Shown piece after piece: positions 1 through 11,160 of a DNA stretch of 64,000 bases. The DNA is from Larus michahellis. Taxonomy: Eukaryota > Chordata > Aves > Charadriiformes > Laridae. The notes beneath the pieces were generated by a model that did no database searches, had not been told where the DNA came from, and saw nothing but the letters and a program-made list of their open reading frames with translations. Numbering within the stretch: position 1 is the first letter of the stretch; every line of letters starts with the position of its first letter. Location of the stretch: assembly GCF_964199755.1 (NCBI RefSeq), contig NC_133917.1, positions 3,417,501 through 3,481,500 of the forward strand, written 5' to 3'. Both the position numbers and the translations under genes were made by a program.

Positions 1-348
1 GCGGGGGCGGCGCGGCTGCTGCTGCGGGGGCTGATTTACGGCCGCTTTTTGCAATTCTTGCCGGAATCGGCTCCGTTTCGCCCAACGAAGCCTCGGCCTC
101 TGCGCCCCCGGGGCCGTTCCACCCCCGCCCCCCCCCCCACACCCCCCCCCCGGCGCCCACAGCGCCCGGCGACGGGGGAAATAGCGGGGGAAAAGGGGGG
201 GGGGGGGAAGGGGCCACCGCGGGTCCCACTGCGGGGGGGGGGGGGGGGGGGGACATTGGGGGGTCGCCCTGCACGGAGCCACGCGGGTGGGGACGGGCCC
301 AGGGGTGGCTTTGCGGCACCGCACGGCGGGGGGGGGTGCGGGGGGGGT
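1..348. other. GC-rich non-coding flank
   Basis: No gene is seen here. Long C and G runs (about 120-150 and 195-260) surround one less GC-rich patch at 28-75 (core TGATTTACGGCC, then TTTTTGCAATTC). That patch resembles the other islands described further along. Open frames across it continue into the following repeat and have no recognisable protein content. Confidence 0.6.
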
Positions 349-1100
349 TGTGCGTGTGTGTGCGTGTATGTGCGTGTGTGTACATGTGTGTGCATGTGTG
401 TGCATGTATGTGCGTGTACGTGTGTGTATATGTGTGTGCATGTATGTGCGTGTGTGTACATGTGTGTGCATGTGTGTGCATGTATGTGCGTGTACGTGTG
501 TGTACATGTGTGTGCATGTGTGTGCATGTATGTGCGTGTACGTGTGTGTATATGTGTGTACATGTGTGTGCATGTATGTGCGTGTACGTGTGTGTATATG
601 TGTGTGCATGTATGTGCGTGTGTGTACATGTGTGTGCGTGTGTGTGCATGTATGTGCGTGTACGTGTGTGTATATGTGTGTACATGTGTGTGCATGTATG
701 TGCGTGTACATGTGTGTACGTGTGTGTGCACGTATGTGCGTGTACGTGTGTGTACGTGTGTGTACATGTGTGTGCATGTATGTGCGTGTACATGTGTGTA
801 CATGTGTGTGCATGAATGTGCGTGTACGTGTGTGTATGTGTGTGTACATGTGTGTGCATGTATGTGCGTGTACATGTGTGTACATGTGTGTGCATGTGTG
901 TGCATGTACGTGTGTGTGCATGTATGTGCGTGTACATGTGTGTACATGTGTGTGCGTGTACATGTGTGTATATGTGTGTACATGTGTGTGCATGTATGTG
1001 CGTGTATGTGTGTGTATATGTGTGTACATGTGTGTGCATGTATGTGCGTGTACGTGTGTGTGCATGTGTGTGCATGTGTGTGCGCGTATGTGTGCACGTG
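349..1100. repeat. Alternating purine-pyrimidine minisatellite (TG/CA/CG/TA steps)
   Basis: This 752-bp tract is built from short blocks such as TGTGTGCATGTATGTGCG and TGTACGTGTGTGTATATG. Read base by base it alternates pyrimidine (odd positions) and purine (even positions) from end to end. The single exception is an A at 815. Such tracts are the classic substrate for left-handed Z-DNA. The long frames through it encode only Cys/Val/Met/Tyr or His/Thr/Ala strings and are artefacts of the repeat. Confidence 0.95.
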
Positions 1101-2290
1101 CTCTGTGCATATGTGTGTCTGTGTGTACGCTGTGCATGTGTGTGCGCGCGCACACGTGTGCGTGCGTGCTCTGCGTGTACGTGTACGTGCACGTACGCGT
1201 GTGTGCATGCTCCGCCCATATGTGTGCGTGCTGTCCGTGTGTGTATGCATGTGTACGTGTGTGTGCACGCTCTGTGCATACATGTGCGTGCTGGGCATGT
1301 GTGTACATGCATGCTCCGCGTGTGTGTGTGCATGCTCTGTGCACGTGTGTGTGTGTACATGTGCGTGCATGCTCTGTGCATGTGTGTATGCATGTGTACG
1401 TGTGTGTGCATGCTATGTGCGTGTGTGTGCATGTGTGTACGTGTGTGTCTACATGTGTGTGCATGTGTGTATGTGTGTGTGTACACGTGTGTGCATAATC
1501 TGTGCATACGTGTGTCTGTGTGTACGCCGTGCATGTGTGTACGTGCATGCTCTGTGTGGGTGTATGATCTGTGCATGTGCGTACGTGTGTGTGCATGCTC
1601 TGTGCAAACGTGTGTCTGTGTGTGTGCATGCCGTGTGCGTGTGTACACGTGTGTGTATGGTCTGTGTGTACGTGTGCATGCTCTGTGCATACGTGTGTCT
1701 GTGTGTGTGCATGCCATGTGCGTGTGTACACGTGTGTGGATGCTCTGTGCGTACGTGTGGATGCTCTGTGCATGTGTGCACGCGCTCGTGTGTGTGTGTG
1801 CCTGCCGTGTGCATACGTGTGGATGCTCTGCACATGTGTGTGCGTACGTCGTGTGTGCATGTGCGTATCCTCTGTGCAGGTGCGTGCATGCGTGCGTGTG
1901 TTCTGTGCCTCTGTGCACGTGTGCGTGTGTGTGCGTGATGCACGCGTGTGCCTGCTGTGTGCGTGTGTGTGCGTGTGTGTGCGTGATGCCCGCGTGTGCC
2001 TGCTGTGTGCGTGTGTGTGCGTGATGCCCGCGTGTGCCTGCTGTGTGCGTGTCTGTGCGTGATGCCCGCGTGTGCCCGCTGTGTGTGTGTGTGTGCATGT
2101 GTGTGCGTGATGTCTGCGTGTGCCTGCTGTGTGTGTGTGTGTATGTGTGTGCGTGATGCACACGTGTGCCTGCTGTGTGTGTGTGTGTGTGCGTGTGTGT
2201 GCGTGATGCACGCGTGTGCCTGCTGTGTGCATGCTCAGTGCACGTGTGTGGATGCATGTGCCTGCCTGTGCGTGCTGCATGCGGGGAGGG
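1101..2290. repeat. Degenerate TG-rich minisatellite, two higher-order families
   Basis: The TG-rich repeat continues, but CTCTG and CCTGC blocks break its alternation. In 1100-1900 the recurring block is GCATGCTCTGTGCATACGTG. In about 1930-2235 it changes to a unit near 39 bp with the core GTGATGCCCGCGTGTGCCTG. The two families look like successive expansions. No coding sequence is supported. Confidence 0.85.
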
Positions 2291-2319
2291 GGATGCTATG
2301 CTCCCCCCGCACCCCCTCC

Positions 2320-2321
<2 letters not shown>

Positions 2322-2359
<38 letters not shown>
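2322..2359. repeat. (GT)19 microsatellite
   Basis: A perfect GT dinucleotide run of 38 bp sits between C-rich stretches and closes the long TG-rich block. Confidence 0.95.
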
Positions 2360-2362
<3 letters not shown>

Positions 2363-2394
2363 CGGCCCCCCCGCCCCCCCGCCGGCCGGTGCCG

Positions 2395-2540
2395 GGATTT
2401 GCAGCCCGGGCCGCTCCCTCCAAAGGGCGGCGATCAATCAGCCGCGCTGGGGATGGATTTATGGCCCCTTTATGCGGGAGGATCAATGCGAGCCCAAACA
2501 CCCGCCGATGTTTGTGCAACAAATTACGGCGGCTGGAGCC
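2395..2540. promoter_or_regulatory. Candidate regulatory island A
   Basis: An AT-richer island in a G/C homopolymer background. It contains GATCAATCAGCC (PBX/HOX-like), GGATTTATGGCCCC and CCTTTATGCG (HOX/CDX-like), GATCAATG and CAACAAATTACGG. The match to homeodomain-type motifs and the contrast with the flanks are visible. An enhancer role is inference, and conservation could not be tested. Confidence 0.4.
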
Positions 2541-2701
2541 TTCCCCCCCCCCGCCCCCCTCCCCCCCGGCTCACCCCACACACACCCCCCCCTCCCCCCC
2601 GGGGGCCGGGGTCCCGGTGCCATCGGTGCCACCGGTGCCTCCCCCCGGAGACGGGGACGACGGAGTCCCGCCGCCGCCCGCTCGCCCCCCCCCCCCCCCC
2701 G

Positions 2702-2945
2702 GCTGATCCTAATGAGCAGCAACAGCGAATTAATTAGGCAGGCTGCGAGGGGAAGCCCGAGTGCTAATTAGCAGGCACCGAGGGCTGGGGCGGGGGGAGC
2801 GGGTGGCCGGGTTCTGGCCGCGGGGACGCGAGGGGACAGCGCGGGGGGGGGGGGGGGGCCGGTTACCCCCAGCGCCGGGGGCTGGGGGGGGACAAGGCTG
2901 GGGATAAAAATACCGCCGGCGGCGAGAAAGGTCAGCCCCGGCGGG
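2702..2945. promoter_or_regulatory. Candidate regulatory island B with TAATTA cores
   Basis: From 2702 to 2780 this stretch has CCTAATGAGC, GCGAATTAATTAGGC and GTGCTAATTAGCAGGC. That makes three TAAT/ATTA sites within 70 bp, two of them palindromic TTAATTA or CTAATTAG types. A second patch (about 2890-2935) has GGATAAAAATACC. The surroundings are almost pure G/C. Looks like a homeodomain-bound element. Function is not shown. Confidence 0.42.
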
Positions 2946-3415
2946 AGCAGCGACGGGGGGACCGGCTCCTGCCCTCGGCTCCCGGCCTGGACCCTGCCCC
3001 GGTGCCTGCGGGGGGGGCGGCCGGGCTTAGGGGACCTCGGGGCTGCGAGCCACGGGGGCTGCGAGCCCAGCGCCGGGGCTGAGCCCCCCCACACCGGCCC
3101 CGGGCGGGTGCCAGCGGCGGGGACGTCCCCCCCCCCTCCCCCAGGACCCGGGGCGATGCCGTGGGTCACCCCGGTGGGGACGGGCACGTCTCCCCCGGCG
3201 GCTGCGGGGCCGGAGCCGGGAGCGGAGCCCGGGGCGGAGGCGGCCGCGGGCGCGGAGCAGGAATCGATGCAGACCGGCCCCCCCCACCGCCCCCGGGGGC
3301 CGGCACGGAGTGGGGGGGGCTTGGGGGCGGCCTCGCTGCGTTCGCCATCTGCCTCCGCGGCCCCCGGGGACCCGCCGGCCGCAGCCAGCAGCGGCACGGC
3401 CCCGGCGGTGCCCAG

Positions 3416-3830
3416 TGCACGGTGCCGGTGCAGGGTCCCGAGCACCCGGTGCGTGGTTCCCGGTGCCGGTACATAGACCCCGGTGCCGGTACACGGTCCC
3501 GAGCACCCGGTGCGTGGTCTCCGGTGCCGGTACACAGTTCCGAGGACCCGGAGCATGGTCCCCGGTGCCGGTGAAGGGTCCGAGGACCCGGTGCACGGTC
3601 CCCGGTGCCGCTACATGGTTCCGAGCACCCGGTGCATGGTTCCTCGATGCCGGTACACGGTTCCGAGCACCCGGTACGTGGCATATGGTGCCGGTAACCC
3701 GGTGCCGGTACACGGTGCTGGTCCTTAGCAGCCGTGCATGGCACCCGGTCCCGGTGCTGGTGCACGGTGCCGGTGCTGATCCCGAGCACCCGGTGAATGA
3801 CACCCGGTGCCGGTGCCTGGTCCCCGGGGC
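3416..3830. repeat. About 44-bp GC-rich minisatellite
   Basis: Roughly nine imperfect units share the blocks CGGTGCCGGTACACGGT and CCGAGCACCCGGTG. They create overlapping Pro/Gly/Arg-rich frames on both strands that are not genes. Unit length and sequence drift across the array. Confidence 0.85.
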
Positions 3831-3925
3831 CGTCACCCTTCCTCTCCCGGTGGCTCGGCCGTGCGTGCCCCCCCCCCCCCCGCCCCGCCGCAGCCCGGCC
3901 GGGGGGCAACGGGGGCCGCGGAGCC

Positions 3926-4060
3926 CTGGCGCAAATGAATATGGATGGGCCGGTGCGGCCGGGCGCGGCGCGTCCACCCCGGGCGGGCGGCAATAAAGCC
4001 GGGCCGGCCGAAATTGGATGAAAATTGTCCTTGAACGGCAACAATAAACCAGCAGCCGGC
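3926..4060. promoter_or_regulatory. Candidate regulatory island C
   Basis: AT-richer patches with GCAAATGAATATGG, GGCAATAAAGCC, CGAAATTGGATGAAAATTG and GGCAACAATAAACC lie in GC-rich DNA. CAATAAA is HOX-like and ATTGG is an inverted CCAAT core. Neither AATAAA stretch has an upstream gene it could serve as a polyadenylation signal. Confidence 0.35.
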
Positions 4061-4339
4061 GGCGGGGGGGCGGGGGGGAGACCTGGGGGGGCCGCGGGTG
4101 ACGCTCTCGGGGCCGTCCCGATGCGGAGCCCGAGTCTGTCCCCCCCCGCCCCCGGGGCCGTTCGAGTGCCCCCGGCAGCTTTTTTGGGGGGAGGGGGGTG
4201 GCAGGAGCGGGCAGAGCATCGCGTGTTCCGGGGGGGCCACCACTACGTTCCGTCTGTGTGTGTCGCCCCCCCCCCCCCCGGCTCCATCCCCGTCCGGGTC
4301 CCCCCCTGCACGCGGTCCCCAGCCCCCGGGCACCTCTAG

Positions 4340-4405
4340 CCCTCCCCTGCTAGCCCCCCCCGGCTCGTTAGCGTCTGCTGCTAATTGGTGAGGAGGCAGC
4401 TGGGG
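4340..4405. promoter_or_regulatory. Candidate regulatory island D (small)
   Basis: A short AT-richer stretch with GGCTCGTTAGCGTCTGC and GCTGCTAATTGGTG, between long C and G runs. It carries one TAATTG homeodomain-type core. Weak on its own but similar in kind to its neighbours. Confidence 0.25.
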
Positions 4406-4879
4406 GGGCTGGGGGTCTGCAGCCGGCCGCCCCTCGGCAACGGGGGGGGCTCGGGACAGGGTGAGCGGGGGGGGGGGTCGGGGCCGGGGACAGCGCGGGG
4501 TGTCCCACCCAGGGGCAACCGCAGCGGGACCCGTGTGGGGCAGCCCCACACACACACACACCGAGAGGCTGCGGGGCTCGGCACCACCCCGGGGGGGGGA
4601 CACGGGAAACTCGGAGTGCGGATGAGACACCCCCCCCTCCCCCTCAAAACACAGCCCGGCCCTGCGCGAGGCGGGTGCCCAGCCACTGCTGTGATGAGCT
4701 GCGGGGTCTCAGCCGTGGGGGGACCATCACCCAGTTCCGGCGGGGGGGGGGACGGGGCATCCCCTGGGAAGGGGATCCTGGGCAGGGGGATTTACGTCCC
4801 CTCCCGTCTGTCGTCCCCCCCGTCCCCCCCCAGCGCTGGCGGGGCTGCCGAGATGGATGGCTGCGGGGCCGGCCCGGCG

Positions 4880-4975
4880 GAATTCTCTTGCCCGAGCGGC
4901 GTTTAATTAGGGATGCAGGAGATGGCGGGCGCAGGGACACATCCCCCCCCCGCCGGCAATTAAACGGGTGGCCGG
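4880..4975. promoter_or_regulatory. Candidate regulatory island E
   Basis: Contains GCGTTTAATTAGGG and GGCAATTAAACGGG. These are near mirror versions of a TTTAATTA/CAATTAAA homeodomain site, about 50 bp apart around a moderately GC-rich spacer. Function is inferred only from motif content and local contrast. Confidence 0.35.
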
Positions 4976-5119
4976 GGCACGGCGGGGGGGGGACACGAAT
5001 CCCCCCCACCCCACCCCGGCCCTGCGCCAGTCACCTCGGGTGTACCGTCCCCCCCGAGCCCTTCCGCGGGGTACGGCGGGGGGGGGTGGGGGGGGGGCTC
5101 CCCCCCCATGCTGTGGGGC

Positions 5120-5368
5120 CTCATTGGAGATTCGCCTCATGCCCACCTGAGCCGGGCGCTGACAAATAGACATTTAAATCAGACAATTAGCCGGCCTCCA
5201 CCGCTGACATTTTTAATGTATTAATGTGCATCAACAGCTAATACATATAAAAATTCCCCTAATACCGGCGGCGGGGGAGCGGGGCGGCGCTGGCAGTGAT
5301 GGACGAGCCCGGGGGGACTCCGGCCCCGGCGTTTGCATTAATTACCGGCAAAGTGACAGGGCGGCGTG
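5120..5368. promoter_or_regulatory. Candidate regulatory island F (largest, most AT-rich)
   Basis: This is the longest island of the region. It contains GACAAATAGACATTTAAATC, CAGACAATTAGCC, TTTTTAATGTATTAATGTGC, CAACAGCTAATACATATAAA, TGCATTAATTACCGG and AAAGTGACAGGG. Sequence complexity is high and not repetitive, unlike both flanks. Multiple TAAT cores and TGACA/TGACAG (TALE/MEIS-like) motifs suggest a developmental enhancer. An alternative is an old decayed transposon, but no transposon structure is seen. Confidence 0.5.
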
Positions 5369-5639
5369 ACACGCCGGGGGGGCGGGGGGGGAGAGGAGGG
5401 GGGGGAAATGCCTTCAACCGGCCCCGCGGCCCGGTGGGTGGCAGCCGGTGTGCGGCCGGTGGCACCCGGGGTGGACAGGCGTGAGCCGCGGGTGCGGGGA
5501 CGGTGCTGGAGGAGGCGGGGGGGGTGGGGGGTGGGTGGGTTTCGTGTCACCGCTGGGACGGGGGTGCGTCGGCACGCGCGCGTGTGTCAGGGCATGTCTG
5601 CGTGGGGACGTAACGCGTGCATGAGGACACGCGTGTGCA

Positions 5640-6600
5640 TCAGGAGGCATGTGGGCATCGGGGCGTGTGCGGGCATCGGGACGTGGGTGAGCATCAGGGC
5701 GCACCCGCAGGGGGACATGCGTGTGCATCGGGACATGTGTGAGCATCAGGGTGCACCTGTATGGGGACACACACATGCATTGGGACATGTGTGAGCATCA
5801 GGGTGCACCCACAGGGGGACACACATGTGCATTGGGACATGTGTGAGCATCATGGCACACCTGCATGGGGACACACGTGTGCATTGGGACGTGGGTGAGC
5901 ATCGGGGCACACCTGCATGGGGACACACATGTGCATCGGGACATGTGTGAGCATCAGGGCACACCTGTAGGGGACACATGTGTGTATTGGGACATGTATG
6001 AGCATCAGGGCACACCTGTATGGGGACACACGCATGCATTGGGACATGGGTGAGCATCAGGGTACACATGTGCATGGAGACACACATGTGTAACGGGACA
6101 CACACGCGTGCATTGGGACATGTTTGAGCATCAGGGCGCACCTGTAGGGGGACACACATGTGCATCGGGACATGTGTGAGGATCAGGGCACACCTGCATG
6201 GGGACACACGTGTGCATCGGGACACGTGTGTGCATCGGGACATGTGTGAGCACCAGGGTACGCATGTGCATGGAGACACACATGTGCGTCGGGACACACA
6301 CACGTGCATCGGGACATGTTTGAGCATCAGGGCACACCTGTGTGGGGATGCACATGTGCAAGGGGACACACGTGTGCATCAGGACATGCGTGAGCATCAG
6401 GGTACCCATGTGCATGGGCACACACATGTGCATTGGGGCAGGTGTGTGCAGTGGGACATGCGTGTGCGTGGGGACGCGTGTGCCTCAGGACACAGGTGCG
6501 CAGCAGGGTGCGCAGGTGCCTTGGGGCATGTAAGTGCATGAGGACACGCGTGTGCACGAGGACACGCGTGTGTCCCCGGTGCTGTGCGCGGCCACACGCA
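5640..6600. repeat. About 60-bp minisatellite
   Basis: Some fifteen imperfect copies are built from GGGACACACATGTGCATCGG followed by GACATGTGTGAGCATCAGGG and CACACCTGTATGG. The His/Met/Cys-rich frames on the minus strand and Gly/His-rich frames on the plus strand are by-products. Unit order varies (extra TGTGCATCGGGACA blocks), which shows internal duplications. Confidence 0.9.
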
Positions 6601-6729
6601 GGGAACAGGAGGGGACAGCGTGCGGCCGGGGACCCCCCGTCCCGGCTGCCTGCGGGGTGGTTGGCGGGGGGGGGATTAGGGGGGTTGGGGGGGTGGGCAG
6701 GGTCCCCGCGTGTCCTCGGCCAGGTCCCC

Positions 6730-6835
6730 GGGCGGTGACAGATGCTCCAATTCGCGGCAAGGCTCCCCAAATCGATGCCTTAAACGCTGGTGGCCGGCGC
6801 TGATCAATGGCACCAATTACGGGCGCTCGGGTTGG
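6730..6835. promoter_or_regulatory. Candidate regulatory island G
   Basis: Non-repetitive patch with GGTGACAGATGCTCCAATTC, CCCCAAATCGATGCC, GCGCTGATCAATGGCACC and CCAATTACGG. It carries a TGACAG (MEIS/TGIF-like) core and TGATCAAT/CAATTA motifs. It stands out from the G-run flanks. Function untested. Confidence 0.38.
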
Positions 6836-7044
6836 GGGGGGGACGGGGGCGGGGGAGCCCCCTATGGCACCGCCCCCCCGGGCTGGGGCACCCCGAGACC
6901 CCCCGCAGGCTCCTCTGCAACCCCACACCCCCACTCCCCCCCCCGGCTCCGCATGTCCCCACCCGGGGAAACTGAGGCCGCTGTGGGGGGCTCTGCCCCC
7001 CCCCCCGCCCCCGGTCCCCCCCCCCAGCCCCATCGACCGCCGGC

Positions 7045-7115
7045 TCCGCTCGCCGGAGGCAAATTTGACATTTTTAAATCCAGATACTTAAAGAGATCGA
7101 TCGGACACGAGACCC
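7045..7115. promoter_or_regulatory. Candidate regulatory island H
   Basis: About 60 bp of AT-rich unique sequence: GGCAAATTTGACATTTTTAA, then ATCCAGATACTTAAAGAG and ATCGATCGGACACG. Sharply bounded by C-run sequence on both sides. Confidence 0.38.
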
Positions 7116-7595
7116 CCGCCCCCACCCCACCCCCCCGCGCCCCCCCCCCCCCCCCCCCCCCTCCCCTCACCGCATCGATTCTGAGCCGGAACGGGGGGGA
7201 CGGGGGGGACGGCACCGCAGCCTCCGCCAACCCCGGGGGGGTACCGGGGGGGCCGGTAGGGGTCCGATTGGGGTGCCCTCCCCCCCCCAGGTGCAGGCTG
7301 GAGGGGCTGGGCCCCCCCGGCGTGGGCTCGGGGGCAGCGGAGCGTGGGCCGGGGTCCGGCGGGAGCCGCTGTCAGGGAGGCAGCCAGGCGCGGGTGGGCA
7401 GCGCGGGGGGGGGCCGCTGTCAGCCCGCCCTGACGGGCAGCCCAGGCTGGGGGGGGGGGGGGGGGAGGGAGCCGCCAGCATCCCCCACCCCCCGCCGGCA
7501 TCCCCGAGGTGGTGGTGGGGGGGCCGCACCCCAGGGACCCCCAGGCTTCCTGACCTCTCAGCCCCCCCCCCCTCACCCCCAGAGAACTGGGGCTT

Positions 7596-8300
7596 TGCCG
7601 CATTGCACCCCCAAACCCCGGGGGGGGGGGCATCCAGCCACAGGGCAGCAGTGTGGGGGGGGATGCACCCCCAAACCCCGGGGGGGGAGACTCTGGGGGT
7701 CTCCATCCCAGGGCAGCAGTGGGGGGGGGATGCACCCCCAAACCCCGGGGGGGGAAACTGGGGGGTCTCCATCCCGCCCCAGGGCAGCAGCGAGAGAGGA
7801 GCGATGCACCCCCAAACCCCGGGGGGGAGACCCTGGGGGTCTCCATCCCAGGGCAGCAGTGGGGGGGGGGATGCACCCCCAAACCCCGGGGGGGGAGACT
7901 CTGGGGGTCTCCATCCCAGGGCAGCAGTGGGGGGGGGATGCACCCCCAAACCCCGGGGGGGGGGAACTGGGGGGTCTCCATCCCAGGGCAGCAGGGAGAG
8001 GGCGGGCGATGCACCCCCAAACCCCGGGGGGGCGAGATTCTAGGGGTCTCCTTCCCAGGGCCACAGTGAGAGGTGGGCGATGCACCCCCAAACCCCGGGG
8101 GGGGGACTCTGGGGGTCTCCATCCCAGGGCAGCAGTGTGTGTGTGGGGGTGCACCCCCAAGCCCCGGGGGGGAGACTCTGTGGGTCTCCATCCCAGGGCA
8201 GCAGCGAGAGAGGGAGGATACACCCCCAAACCCCAGGGGGGGGGGACTCTGGGGGTCCCCATGCAGCCCCAGGGGGGCGATGCACCCCCAAAGCCCATCC
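7596..8300. repeat. About 65-bp G/C-run minisatellite, 11 copies
   Basis: Each unit contains GATGCACCCCCAAACCCCGG, a run of 6-9 G, then CTCTGGGGGTCTCCATCCCA and GGGCAGCAG. Eleven CCCCCAAA-type cores lie at about 7602, 7669, 7734, 7808, 7875, 7940, 8010, 8085, 8153, 8222 and 8285. Both strands carry G-quadruplex-capable runs. Frames of up to 577 codons through it are collagen-like artefacts without recognisable domains. Confidence 0.92.
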
Positions 8301-8434
8301 GACCGCCCCGCCCGGGGGGTGCTGAGCTCGGGGTGGGGGTGGGGGGGGGAGGATTCGCAGCTCCCCGGGCCCCGCTAACGGGGGCTGAGTCGTGTGTCCC
8401 CCCCCTCGCCCCCACCGGCGCAGGGCGGCTGCGG

Positions 8435-8518
8435 GGCCGTTAATAATGGATGAGCCCAAATTGGCGGCCGCAGCCGGTTAATCCCTGCAAACACGGCGAC
8501 GGCTGAGCAAACAGGGGC
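8435..8518. promoter_or_regulatory. Candidate regulatory island I
   Basis: Unique patch with GCCGTTAATAATGGATGAGC, CCCAAATTGGCGG, GCCGGTTAATCCCTGCAAAC and GAGCAAACAGGGG. It includes a TTAATAATGG core, a GGTTAATCC (OTX/PITX-like TAATCC) site and a GCAAACA forkhead-like site. This is the island nearest DNAJC22, about 1 kb upstream of its start codon. Confidence 0.4.
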
Positions 8519-8914
8519 TGCGGGGGGGCCTGGGGGGGGGACCCTGCACCGGCGGGGGGCGGGGGGGGCGGGACGACACCCTGCACCAGGTTGGGGGGGG
8601 GGGTGGGTCCCATCCACCACGCAGCGTGTATCCCAATACCAGGCACCATGGTGTGCTGCACCCCAGGAGGGGGTACGAGGCACCCTGTGGCCCACCCCCC
8701 CCACCCCCCCCAGGTCCCCGCGACGGCGGCGATGGCGATGGCGTGCCCTTTGCCCGCTGTCGTGCCGGGGCAAAGTCTGGCAGGGGGAGCGGTGCCGCCG
8801 GCAGCTCGGCAGGGAGAGGTGGGTCAGGGTGGGCTGGAACCCCCCCCGGAGTGGGGTATGGGGCGGGGGGGGGGCTGCCGGGGGGGGGCACCGGCGCCGG
8901 ATGGGCTCATGGGG

Positions 8915-9312
8915 TGCTGGGTGCGCATACACTGGTGCTGGGTGGGCACGCGGGACCCTGCGTGGGCCCAGGGGGTCCGGGATGGGGGGCATGCACCAGC
9001 CCTGGGTGGGCATGCGGGACCCAGGGTGGGTGCAGGGTGGGGGTTCAGGGTGCTGGGTGGGCATGCGGGACCCAGGGTGGGCGCAGGGTGGGGGTTCAGG
9101 GTGCTGGGGGGACATGCGGGACCCTGGGTGGGCCCAGGGCATCCTGGGGGGGGTGGGGGTGCAGGGCGCTGGGTGGGCATGCACCGGCCCAGGGTGGGCA
9201 CATGGCAGCCAGGTGGGCATGCAATAGCTCTGGGTGGGCACGTGGGACCCTGGGTGGGCACGCAGGACCTCCGGGAGGGCATGCACTGGCCGTGAGTGGG
9301 CACGCAGGTCAC
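8915..9312. repeat. GC-rich minisatellite upstream of DNAJC22
   Basis: Imperfect units are built on GGTGGGCATGCGGGACCC and AGGGTGGGCGCAGGGTGGGG, repeated about ten times. They end just before the splice acceptor of the DNAJC22 coding exon. Open frames through it run into the true DNAJC22 frame but add no conserved protein. Confidence 0.85.
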
Positions 9313-9473
9313 TTGGGGGGTCTGGCACAGGGGGGGACACACAGCGTGACCTGGGGTCCCTGACTGCACTCTCCACCCCGCAGGGTGCCGGATGCCGGGG
9401 CTGTGCCGGTGCCCGCCGGGGCGGTGACCCCCAGGGCAGCCCCACTGAGCCGGTGGCCACAGTGAGGGGGAGG

Positions 9474-10701
<1,228 letters not shown>

Positions 10702-11160
10702 CACTGGGCGTTGTGAACACGAGGGTTCCCTGTCGCTGCTGCCTCGGTCCTTGGCTCGGCGCGAGGGGCAGGGACGGCGCGGCAGGGCACGAGGCCGCCG
10801 GTAAACCATTGCTGGGGGATGTCGGCGACGCGATGCACGAGGGGCTCGTGCGAACTGTTGCACGGGGGGCTCGTGCGAGCCATTGCATGGGGTCTTGCAT
10901 GAACGATGGCGTAGGGGCTTGTACAAACCACTGCAGGGTGACCTGTGCAGACTGTTACGCGAAGCCCCCGCCAGCCCCTGCCGGGCCCGCAGCTCCGGTG
11001 CCCCCGCCGGGGCCGGCGGGGCTGGAGGCGGTGCGGCGGTTCGGGACGAGCCGGGACGCGAACCCGCTGACGCCGGGCTCCCCACTCGGGTGTTTCCGCC
11101 GCGGGGCGGTGGCTCTCGGCAGTTTCCGTCCACGTTCGGCTCCCGCCGCCCCGCCCCCCC
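10702..11160. other. DNAJC22 to SPATS2 intergenic, with 25-bp repeat
   Basis: About five degenerate copies of a 25-bp unit lie at 10825-10965. The core is GGGGCTCGTGCGAACCATTG followed by CA, with variants. The rest is GC-rich unique sequence. There is no AATAAA or ATTAAA for DNAJC22 here, so its 3' end is undefined. Confidence 0.6.

Noticed and set aside
36-2062. Long open frames of 160-629 codons on both strands, Cys/Val-rich or His/Thr-rich
   Set aside because: They are translations of the TG-rich repeat in several frames, with no domain and no splice or start context.
5414-6597. Met/Cys/His/Pro-rich frames on the minus strand (up to 207 codons)
   Set aside because: They follow the 60-bp minisatellite and shift frame with unit-length changes. 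No homology is recognised.
6710-8443. 577-codon collagen-like plus-strand frame and its minus-strand partners
   Set aside because: Gly/Pro content comes from the 65-bp repeat and G/C runs. No N-terminal signal or collagen triplet register persists.
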